A stretch of 16,893 nt of DNA, taken from NCBI GenBank assembly GCA_964615375.1, contig CAZTOW010000089.1:1-16893 (forward strand). Reading direction: 5' to 3'. The position numbers and the translations under genes were made by a program. Source of the DNA: CAZKWG01 sp964615375 (GTDB lineage: Bacteria > Myxococcota_A > UBA796 > CAZKWG01). The number at the start of each line of letters is the position of its first letter. The first letter of the stretch is position 1. This document shows positions 7,001-13,164 of this stretch, one piece after another. The notes beneath the pieces were generated by a model, which saw only the letters and a list, made by a program, of their open reading frames with translations, was not told the DNA's origin and ran no database searches.

Positions 7001-7578
7001 GCGCGCGCATCTCCATGGCTCTGCTCTCGCTCGGGCTGCTGGCAGGTTGCGAGTACATCGTGACCGGCAAGGGCTCGCGTGAGGAGCGCGCCGCCAAGGC
7101 CACGCCCAAGGTCCCCACCGCGGCCCCCTCCGCCACGGGCACCACCGAGGGTGGCGAGAAGAAAGAGAAGGAGGTCCCCAAGGACCCGCTCGATCTCGCC
7201 ATCGAGGCCCAGGAGGGCTACGTCTACAACCCCATCGGCAAGCGCGATCCCTTCCGCTCCTTCCTCTCGGCGGGACCGAAGGAGGACGACGACACGCCGC
7301 GCACGCCGCTGCAGCGCTACGACCTCGACCAGTACCAGCTCGTCGGCGTGATCTGGGGCATCGACCGCCCCCGCGCCCTGGTGCAGGACCCCGAGAACCT
7401 CGGCCACGTCGTCGAGATCGGGACCTACATCGGCAAGAACTGGGGGAAGGTCACCCAGATCACCTCGAGCGGCGTGGTGGTCACCGAAGAGTACCAGACC
7501 ATGGACGGTGAGCTGGTGGTGAACGAGATCCCGATGAAGCTCGCGAGCAACGAAGCAGACCAGGGGAGGCGTCCGTGA
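6997..7578 (+). CDS. pilP: Type IV pilus assembly lipoprotein PilP
   Basis: PilP is an inner-membrane lipoprotein whose periplasmic beta domain bridges the PilN/PilO pair to the secretin PilQ. The 193 residues start with a short signal and the lipobox LLAGC at 14-18, so Cys18 should be acylated. A disordered Lys/Thr/Pro/Glu linker (about 25-65) leads to the PilP domain (about 68-182), with GKRDPFRSF at 81-89, YQLVGVIWG at 113-121 and a predicted small beta sandwich. The GTG start is supported by AAGGAGG 6 bases upstream and by a four-base GTGA overlap with pilO. Its TGA overlaps the pilQ GTG in the same way. Confidence 0.95.
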   Translation: MSARISMALLSLGLLAGCEYIVTGKGSREERAAKATPKVPTAAPSATGTTEGGEKKEKEVPKDPLDLAIEAQEGYVYNPIGKRDPFRSFLSAGPKEDDDTPRTPLQRYDLDQYQLVGVIWGIDRPRALVQDPENLGHVVEIGTYIGKNWGKVTQITSSGVVVTEEYQTMDGELVVNEIPMKLASNEADQGRRP

Positions 7579-10022
7579 GGACAGTCAAGCACACCTGCAC
7601 CGTCGGACACGGGCGTACCGCGCGGGGGTTGTTCCTCGGTCTGGCCCTCTCCCTGGCCAGCCCGGCGGCGCTCTCGGCCGACACGGGGAGCCTCGACGAC
7701 ATCGAGATCGTCGAGGCCGGTGGGGCTACCGCGGTGGTGCTCACGCTGAGCCGCACCGCCGAGGGCAGCGCCGTGAGCAGCTTCACGCTCTCCGAGCCGC
7801 CCCAGGTGGTCATCGATCTGGCGGAGACCGTCTCCTCCGATGACGTGGCGAAGCTGGTGGACCGCACCGACCTCGTCACCGACGTCAAGGTGGAGAACAT
7901 CGAGGACGCCGGCGGCGCGATCACGCGCGTCCGGCTCTACCTCTCGAAGACGGCGACCGCGCAGGTCAGCGCCGTAGGCAACCAGGTCCGCGTGGCCCTG
8001 GACACGGGCGAGCGGGCCGCGGATCCGCTGGCCAGCGCGCTCGGCACGGAGGGCTCCGGCGGCTCCGACGAGGACGGCTCCACCGAGGGTGGCTCCAGCA
8101 CGGCCCGCACGCCCGACGCCGAGCAGGGCTCCGCCTCCAGCGCCGCCGCCCCCGATCTGCTCAGCGGCCCCCAGGCCCTCAAGACCGAGCCCAGCCTGGC
8201 CTCGCTGGACTTCCAGGCCCTCGAGGACGTGAGCCGCATCGTCATCGGCACCAACACGAGCATCGACTACGTCGCGGCCCAGCCGCGCAGCAACCTCGTG
8301 GTGGTGGACTTCCCCGGCACCTTCGTGCCGCAGAGCCTCACCCGCACCCTGGACGCGAGCCAGTTCATCTCTCCCGTGCGCATGGTGCGTGCGTACCGCA
8401 CCAGCACCGGCGCGCGCGTGGCCATCGACCTGCGCTCCAGCGCCACGTTCACGGTCACCCGCACCGCCTCCGGCCTGGTCTACGTGGACATCCCCGTCCC
8501 CGCCGAGCTGCGCCAGGAGCGCGAGGCCGCCGAGCAGGCCGCCGCCGCCGTCAGCCCCGGCTCCAACGACCAGGACGGGCTTAAGAACGCCTACCAGTCC
8601 GAGCTCCTCATCGGATCCTCCGGCCGCACGGTCAACCCCCAGACCGCCTGGGGCAGCGGGAGCGGCTCCAGCGATCCCTCCTCGCTGGTGGGCTCCGCCG
8701 CGGGCTTCAGCATGGACTCGTCCAGCGCGTCGGACACCCCGTTCACGGGCCGACGCATCAGCCTGGACTTCGTCAACGCGGACATCCACTCGATCTTCCG
8801 GCTGATCTCCAGCGTCTCGCGGCTCAACATCATCGCCAGCGACGACGTCAAGGGCACGGTCACCGTGCGCATGGAGGACGTCCCCTGGGATCTGGCCTTC
8901 GCCGCCGTGCTCCAGGCCAAGGGCCTCGCCAGCCAGCGCTTCGGCAACGTCGTGCGCGTGGCGCCCATCGAGACCATCAAGGCCGAGCAGCAGGCCGCGC
9001 TGGAGGCCAAGCGGGCCAAGGAGGAGCTGGACGACCTGCCCTTGCTGGTCATCCCGCTCAATTACTCGCAGGCCAGCGAGATCTCGCAGCAGATCAAGAG
9101 CATCCTCAGCAAGCGCGGCACCATCCAGACCGACCAGCGCGGCAACCAGCTCATCATCCAGGACTCCGAGGAGCGGCTGGCGCAGGTGCGCGAGCTGGTC
9201 CGCCACCTGGACAAGCAGACCCCGCAGGTGCTCATCGAGGCCCGCATCGTCGAGGCCACCAGCAGCTTCGACCGCAGCCTGGGCATCCAGTGGGGCGGCG
9301 AGCTCGACGCCAGCAGCTCCAGCGGGTACTCGACCGGCCTGCTCTTCCCGAACAGCATCGGGATCTCGGGCGGCGTGGACCAGGAAGGGGACACGGTCTT
9401 CTACTCCCGTGGCCAGGACAACCTGCTGGTGGACCTGGGCGCCTCGGCCAGCGCGGGCTCCATGGCCTTCTCGCTGGGCAGCATCCCCGGGCTCGTGAGC
9501 ATCGACGCCCGCCTGTCGGCGCTGGAGAGCGAGGGCGAGGGCAAGGTCATCTCGTCCCCGCGCGTGACCACGGTGGACAACCAGACCGCCACCATCAAGC
9601 AGGGCGCGAAGGTCCCGTACACGTCCACGAGCTCCGGCGGCACGCAGGTGCAGTTCATCCAGGCCGCGTTGACGCTGGAGGTGACGCCCCACATCACCAG
9701 CGACGACAAGATCTTCCTCAACATCAAGATCGCCAACAACCGGCCGGACTTCTCCAACCTCGTGCAGGGTCAGCCGGCGATCTCGATCAAGGAGGCGGAG
9801 ACCCAGGTGCTGGTGGCCGACGGTGACACCACCGTCATCGGCGGCGTCTACGCCACGGAGGAGAGCTGGGCGCAGACGCGCGTGCCCTTCTTCGGCAAGA
9901 TCCCGGTGCTGGGTTATCTCTTCAAGAACAACACGAGCTCCACCTCGCGCAACGAGATGCTGGTGTTCATCACGCCCCGGATCGTGACGCGCGCGATGTC
10001 GACCTCGGACAGCGGAGAGTAG
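7575..10022 (+). CDS. pilQ: Type IV pilus secretin PilQ
   Basis: PilQ forms the outer-membrane channel through which the pilus fibre exits. The 815 residues have a signal peptide (hydrophobic core 19-33, likely cut after ALSA at 32-35), AMIN domain 1 (about 40-142), a Ser/Gly/acidic linker (150-200), AMIN domain 2 (about 208-306), a Ser/Gly linker (about 340-390), an N0/STN domain (about 394-465), one secretin N1 domain (about 490-548) and the C-terminal secretin core (about 553-805). The core includes VLIEARIVEA at 552-561, the IQWGG at 571-575, EGKVISSPRV at 655-664 and VPFFGKIPVLGYLF at 770-783. The AMIN domains should bind peptidoglycan. GTG 7575 overlaps the pilP stop and has GGGGAGG 5 bases upstream. 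Confidence 0.98.
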   Translation: MRTVKHTCTVGHGRTARGLFLGLALSLASPAALSADTGSLDDIEIVEAGGATAVVLTLSRTAEGSAVSSFTLSEPPQVVIDLAETVSSDDVAKLVDRTDLVTDVKVENIEDAGGAITRVRLYLSKTATAQVSAVGNQVRVALDTGERAADPLASALGTEGSGGSDEDGSTEGGSSTARTPDAEQGSASSAAAPDLLSGPQALKTEPSLASLDFQALEDVSRIVIGTNTSIDYVAAQPRSNLVVVDFPGTFVPQSLTRTLDASQFISPVRMVRAYRTSTGARVAIDLRSSATFTVTRTASGLVYVDIPVPAELRQEREAAEQAAAAVSPGSNDQDGLKNAYQSELLIGSSGRTVNPQTAWGSGSGSSDPSSLVGSAAGFSMDSSSASDTPFTGRRISLDFVNADIHSIFRLISSVSRLNIIASDDVKGTVTVRMEDVPWDLAFAAVLQAKGLASQRFGNVVRVAPIETIKAEQQAALEAKRAKEELDDLPLLVIPLNYSQASEISQQIKSILSKRGTIQTDQRGNQLIIQDSEERLAQVRELVRHLDKQTPQVLIEARIVEATSSFDRSLGIQWGGELDASSSSGYSTGLLFPNSIGISGGVDQEGDTVFYSRGQDNLLVDLGASASAGSMAFSLGSIPGLVSIDARLSALESEGEGKVISSPRVTTVDNQTATIKQGAKVPYTSTSSGGTQVQFIQAALTLEVTPHITSDDKIFLNIKIANNRPDFSNLVQGQPAISIKEAETQVLVADGDTTVIGGVYATEESWAQTRVPFFGKIPVLGYLFKNNTSSTSRNEMLVFITPRIVTRAMSTSDSGE
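10014..10019 (+). promoter_or_regulatory. Ribosome site that points to a CTG start for aroK
   Basis: GGAGAG, inside the last codons of pilQ, lies 4 bases before CTG 10024, the first possible start in the aroK frame. No ATG, GTG or TTG exists in that frame between the upstream stop TGA at 9985-9987 and ATG 10069, which lies inside the Walker A loop. Confidence 0.55.
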
Positions 10023-10023
10023 C

Positions 10024-10536
10024 CTGCGACAGAGTGGCCTGGGACGCGGCGTCGCCATCGGCGGCTTCATGGGGACGGGGAAGAGCACGGCGGGGCCCCT
10101 GGTGGCCGCCCGACTCGGGCTGCCCTTCCTGGACATGGACGACGCCGTGGCCGAGGGCGCGGGCCGCGGGGTCTCCGCCATCTTCGCCGAGGAGGGCGAG
10201 GAGGGCTTCCGCGCGCGGGAGGCGGCCATGGTGGCCCGGGTCTGCCTCGGGCCGCCGAGCGTGCTGGCCCTGGGCGGGGGCACGCTGCACTGGGGCGACA
10301 ACCTGAGCCGGCTGCGCGCCCGCTTCCGGGTGGTGGTCCTGCACCTGGACTGGCCGCTCCTGGAGCCCCGGCTGCGCGCGCTCTCCGAGGAGGGTCGCCC
10401 GCTGCTGGGCCGGGCCCGCTCGCTGTACCAGGCGCGCCAGGCGGGTTATGCGGCGGCGGGTGCGCTCATCGACGTAGCGGGCCTCAGCCCCGAGGCCGTC
10501 GCCGACGCGATCCTGGCCACCCTGGAGGCGAGCTGA
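10024..10536 (+). CDS. aroK: Shikimate kinase AroK (probable CTG start)
   Basis: Shikimate kinase uses ATP to phosphorylate shikimate at the 3-hydroxyl, step 5 of chorismate synthesis, in the cytoplasm. From CTG 10024 the protein has 170 residues, the normal size: beta strand VAIGG at 10-14, Walker A GFMGTGKST at 14-22, DMDD at 37-40, FRARE at 62-66 and GGG at 84-86 for shikimate binding, GRPLLG at 124-129, and Arg138 before the final tyrosine for adenine. Starting at the only ATG, 10069, would remove the first beta strand and cut into the Walker A loop, so it is rejected. CTG 10024 has GGAGAG 4 bases upstream and begins one base after the pilQ stop. It overlaps aroB by four bases if aroB starts at CTG. 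Confidence 0.9.
   Translation: MRQSGLGRGVAIGGFMGTGKSTAGPLVAARLGLPFLDMDDAVAEGAGRGVSAIFAEEGEEGFRAREAAMVARVCLGPPSVLALGGGTLHWGDNLSRLRARFRVVVLHLDWPLLEPRLRALSEEGRPLLGRARSLYQARQAGYAAAGALIDVAGLSPEAVADAILATLEAS
10524..10528 (+). promoter_or_regulatory. Ribosome site that favours a CTG start for aroB
   Basis: GGAGG near the end of aroK lies 4 bases before CTG 10533, which overlaps the aroK TGA as CTGA. The alternative GTG at 10557 is preceded by a pyrimidine-rich stretch with no Shine-Dalgarno. Confidence 0.5.
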
Positions 10537-11648
10537 GCCCCGTCGCGCGCCTCCCCGTGCGCTCCAGCGCCGGGGACTACGAGATCCTGCTGGTCGAGGG
10601 CGGGCTCCACGGCCTCGGCGCGGCCCTGCGCGCGGTCTCCGGGTCCCGGCGCGCCATCCTGGTCACCAACCCCGTGGTCGGCCCCCTCTGGGCGGGGGAG
10701 GCCTGCGAGGCGCTCGCGTCCGAGGGCTTCGGCGTCCACCGCCTGGACCTGCCCGACGGCGAGGAGCACAAGGACCTGGACACCTGGTCGGAGCTCGTGC
10801 GCCGCGCCCTGGACCTCCGCCCCGACCGCCACACGCCGCTCGTCGCCCTCGGCGGCGGGGTGACCGGGGATCTCGCGGGCTTCGCGGCCGCCACCCTCCT
10901 GCGCGGCCTGCCGCTGGTGCAGGTCCCCACCACGCTCCTGGCGATGGTGGACAGCTCGGTGGGCGGGAAGGTGGGCGTCAACACGCCCCACGGCAAGAAC
11001 CTCGTCGGCGCCTTCTACCCGCCCGTCCTGGTCTACGCGGCCATGGGCACCCTCTCCACGCTCCCCGACGCCGAGCTGCGCTGCGGACTGGGCGAGGTGC
11101 TCAAGCACGGGCTCCTGGGCGACGCGGCGCTGCTGGAGCTCTGCGAGCGGGAGGCCGAGGCGATCCTCGCCCGGGAGCCGCGCGCGCTGCGGGAGATCGT
11201 GGAGCGCTCTTGTCGTGTCAAGAGCGCGGTCGTCTCCCTGGACGAGCGTGAGCAGGGCCCCCGCGCCGTGCTCAACCTCGGGCACACCGTCGGCCACGCC
11301 GTCGAGACCGCGCTGGGTCACGGGGAGCTGCGCCACGGCGAGGCCGTCGCCATCGGGCTCCTGGCCGAGGCGCGCTGGGCCGCCGCCCGCGGGGCATGCC
11401 CGGACGCGCTGGTGCGCCGCACGGAGCGCCTGCTCGCCCGCCTCGGCCTCCCCGATCGTCCGCCTCCGCTGCCCCGAAGCCGCCTGCTGGAGGCGGCCGG
11501 CGTCGACAAGAAGCGGCGCGCTGGTATGCTCAGGACGCCAATCCTCCGGTCCGCCGGAGAGGCCGACATCATCGACATCTCCGTGGACGAGATCCCCTGT
11601 ATGATCGATCAGGTACCTGACCTTCGGGAGGACGGATGCGCGCCCTGA
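10533..11648 (+). CDS. aroB: 3-dehydroquinate synthase AroB
   Basis: AroB converts DAHP to 3-dehydroquinate using bound NAD and a divalent metal, step 2 of the shikimate pathway. Counting from GTG 10557, landmarks are the NAD-binding GGGVTGDLAGF at 99-109, PTTLLAMVDSSVGGKVGVN at 124-142, and the metal ligands Glu180 (CGLGEVLKHG), His243 (NLGHTVGHAVE) and His260 (RHGEAVAIG). The protein has 363 residues from GTG 10557 or 371 from CTG 10533. I prefer CTG because it restores the usual first beta strand (VARLPVRSS before GDYEI), has GGAGG just upstream and overlaps the aroK stop by four bases, matching the overlaps in the pil genes. The 3' end overlaps the following lipoprotein by 13 bases. Identity is certain; the start is not. 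Confidence 0.95.
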   Translation: MSPVARLPVRSSAGDYEILLVEGGLHGLGAALRAVSGSRRAILVTNPVVGPLWAGEACEALASEGFGVHRLDLPDGEEHKDLDTWSELVRRALDLRPDRHTPLVALGGGVTGDLAGFAAATLLRGLPLVQVPTTLLAMVDSSVGGKVGVNTPHGKNLVGAFYPPVLVYAAMGTLSTLPDAELRCGLGEVLKHGLLGDAALLELCEREAEAILAREPRALREIVERSCRVKSAVVSLDEREQGPRAVLNLGHTVGHAVETALGHGELRHGEAVAIGLLAEARWAAARGACPDALVRRTERLLARLGLPDRPPPLPRSRLLEAAGVDKKRRAGMLRTPILRSAGEADIIDISVDEIPCMIDQVPDLREDGCAP

Positions 11649-12235
11649 CCCTGCTCTCCCTCGCGCTGCTCGCGGGCTGCTCTGGCGAGCCGCTCAAGGC
11701 CCCCTACGGGTCCGAGATCTCTATCGATCCCAGCACGATCACCGCGTCTGCCCTCCTCTTCTGCGGTGACAACGAGCCCGACTACACCGGCGGGATGTTC
11801 ATGGTGGACGCCTTCGTCCTCAACGACGACGACGAGCCGCTCCCGCGGGTCGAGGTCGAGGTCGAGGTCAACGCGCTGGCCGGCGTCTACGTCCTGCCGC
11901 AGGAGGCGATCAAGACCGTCGATCTCCCCGCGGTGGACGAGGACATCGAGAGCGAGGCCGACGTCCGCGAGTCCTGCACGGATGACGAGGGCAACTTCGA
12001 CAACACGAACGAGTGGTGCTCCTGGTACTGGGACGAGACCACCGCGCAGTACTATCAGTTCGGCGAGGACTACGCCGACGCGGGCGGCTACGCCCCGACC
12101 TACTTCATCGGCGAGACCGACGAGCGCGGGCTGATCAAGACCTATGTCTTCCTGGACTGCGTCTACGGCGACGGGTTCATCTACGCGAGCATTGGCGTAG
12201 ACTCCGCTACACTGACGATCTCGGCGGAAGAGTAG
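11636..12235 (+). CDS. Unrecognised acidic lipoprotein between aroB and aroQ
   Basis: I do not recognise this 199-residue protein. It has a signal peptide with a perfect lipobox LLAGC at 11-15, so Cys15 should be lipidated; Ser follows at +2, consistent with outer-membrane sorting by the usual rule. The mature part is strongly acidic (DDDE at 64-67, DEDIESE at 101-107, TDDE at 115-118). It has four further cysteines (43, 114, 128, 175), enough for two periplasmic disulfides, and a Trp/Tyr-rich centre (128-140). Alternating VEVEVEV at 72-78 and the general pattern suggest a single beta-rich, perhaps Ig-like, domain. GGGAGG 4 bases before ATG 11636 supports the start; the gene overlaps aroB by 13 bases and precedes aroQ by 35. 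Its place inside a shikimate gene run has no obvious functional explanation. Confidence 0.85.
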   Translation: MRALTLLSLALLAGCSGEPLKAPYGSEISIDPSTITASALLFCGDNEPDYTGGMFMVDAFVLNDDDEPLPRVEVEVEVNALAGVYVLPQEAIKTVDLPAVDEDIESEADVRESCTDDEGNFDNTNEWCSWYWDETTAQYYQFGEDYADAGGYAPTYFIGETDERGLIKTYVFLDCVYGDGFIYASIGVDSATLTISAEE

Positions 12236-12252
12236 GGCGCGCTCCGCGCCCT
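12234..12252 (+). promoter_or_regulatory. Intercistronic hairpin between lipoprotein gene and aroQ
   Basis: AGGGCGCG (12234-12241) and CGCGCCCT (12245-12252) form a perfect 8-base stem with a 3-base loop, starting inside the lipoprotein stop codon. No T-run follows, so it is not a standard terminator. It could pause polymerase, protect an RNA end or modulate access to the aroQ ribosome site 8 bases downstream. Confidence 0.5.
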
Positions 12253-12260
12253 CCCCGGGC

Positions 12261-12265
12261 GGAGG
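12261..12265 (+). promoter_or_regulatory. aroQ ribosome binding site
   Basis: GGAGG lies 5 bases before GTG 12271. It selects that GTG over the in-frame GTG at 12265, which begins with the last base of this site, and over starts inside the lipoprotein gene. Confidence 0.7.
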
Positions 12266-12270
12266 TGAGC

Positions 12271-12723
12271 GTGCGCGTGCTGGTGCTCCACGGACCCAAC
12301 CTGAACCTGCTCGGGGTGCGCGAGCCCGGGATCTACGGGCAGAGCACGCTCGACGAGATCACGGCGGCGCTCGACGCGCTCTCCGGCGAGCTCGGCGTCG
12401 AGCTGGTCCACCTCCAGTCGAACTGGGAGGGCGCGCTCATTGACCGCCTGCACGCCGAGATGGGGCTCGCCGACGGCGTCCTCATCAACCCGGGCGGGCT
12501 CACCCACACCTCGGTCGCGCTGCGCGACGCCTTCGCCGCCACCCGGCTGCCCTTCGTGGAGGTCCACCTGAGCAACGTGGCGGCCCGCGAGCCTTTCCGG
12601 CACCACAGCATGCTGGCCGACCTCGCGCTGGGACAGGTGGTCGGATTCGGCCCCACCAGCTACATCCTTGGACTGCGTGGCCTCGTCTCGAGGCTCCAGC
12701 CCCAGACCCCGCGGAGCGGCTGA
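12271..12723 (+). CDS. aroQ: Type II 3-dehydroquinate dehydratase AroQ
   Basis: AroQ removes water from 3-dehydroquinate to give 3-dehydroshikimate, step 3 of the shikimate pathway, as a cytoplasmic dodecamer. The 150 residues match the family from end to end: HGPNLNLLGVREPGIYG at 7-23 with catalytic Tyr22, QSNWEGALID at 49-58, NPGGLTHTSVALRDA at 73-87, and VEVHLSNVAAREPFR at 96-110 with catalytic His99. His7 replaces the commoner Asn at the start of the first motif, a minor change. The frame is open far upstream into the lipoprotein gene, but family length and GGAGG 5 bases upstream fix GTG 12271. Its TGA overlaps the accB ATG by one base, an aroQ-accB-accC order common in bacteria. Confidence 0.96.
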   Translation: MRVLVLHGPNLNLLGVREPGIYGQSTLDEITAALDALSGELGVELVHLQSNWEGALIDRLHAEMGLADGVLINPGGLTHTSVALRDAFAATRLPFVEVHLSNVAAREPFRHHSMLADLALGQVVGFGPTSYILGLRGLVSRLQPQTPRSG

Positions 12724-13163
12724 TGGACCTCACGGTCGTCGAGAACCTGATCAAGCTGATGAAGGCTCACGAGGTCGCGGACCTCGCTTACGAGGACGCG
12801 GACATCCGCGTGCGCGTGCGCATGAGCGGCGGCGTCCCGGTCGCCGCGCCCGTGGCGCAGGTCGCGGCCTCCCGCGCGCCCGAGCCGGTGCGCGCCGCGG
12901 AGGTCGCCGCCCCCGCCACCAGCGGCCACATCATCAAGAGCCCGATGGTGGGCACCTTCTACCGCTCGCCGAAGCCGGACTCGCCCGCCTTCGTGAACGT
13001 CGGCCAGCGGGTGAAGAGGGGCCAGGTGCTCTGCATCATCGAGGCCATGAAGCTCATGAACGAGATTGAGAGCGACGTGGACGGGACGGTCATCGAGATC
13101 CTGGCGGAGAACGGCAGCCCCGTGCAGTTCGGCCAGGCCCTCTTCAAGCTGGCGCCGGGCTAG
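12723..13163 (+). CDS. accB: Biotin carboxyl carrier protein AccB
   Basis: AccB carries the biotin of acetyl-CoA carboxylase, shuttling carboxyl groups from biotin carboxylase to the transferase for malonyl-CoA and fatty acid synthesis. The 146 residues comprise an N-terminal helical segment (about 1-35), an Ala/Pro/Val-rich flexible linker (about 36-68) and the biotinyl domain (about 69-144), with SPMVGTFYRSP at 73-83 and the biotinylation motif EAMKLMNEIE at 107-116, Lys110 being the biotin site. GGAG 6 bases before ATG 12723 supports the start, which overlaps the aroQ stop. One base separates its stop from the accC start. Confidence 0.97.
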   Translation: MDLTVVENLIKLMKAHEVADLAYEDADIRVRVRMSGGVPVAAPVAQVAASRAPEPVRAAEVAAPATSGHIIKSPMVGTFYRSPKPDSPAFVNVGQRVKRGQVLCIIEAMKLMNEIESDVDGTVIEILAENGSPVQFGQALFKLAPG

Positions 13164-13164
13164 C

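Noticed and set aside
10069..10071. ATG as the aroK start
   Set aside because: It falls inside the GFMGTGKST loop and would remove the first beta strand and the first Gly of the Walker A motif; the conserved sequence VAIGGF continues in frame upstream.
7425..10301. Long minus-strand open frame across pilP/pilQ
   Set aside because: The plus strand encodes complete AMIN, STN and secretin domains here. The antisense frame is low-complexity Arg/Gly/Ala/His-rich sequence of the kind GC-rich DNA produces by lack of stops.
10557..10559. GTG as the preferred aroB start
   Set aside because: No ribosome site precedes it and the usual first strand would be lost. It remains possible, so it is recorded as the alternative.
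12013..12270. Upstream extension of aroQ into the lipoprotein gene
   Set aside because: The frame is open, but family length and the GGAGG before GTG 12271 place the start there. The overlapping region encodes the lipoprotein in its own frame, with a lipobox and ribosome site.
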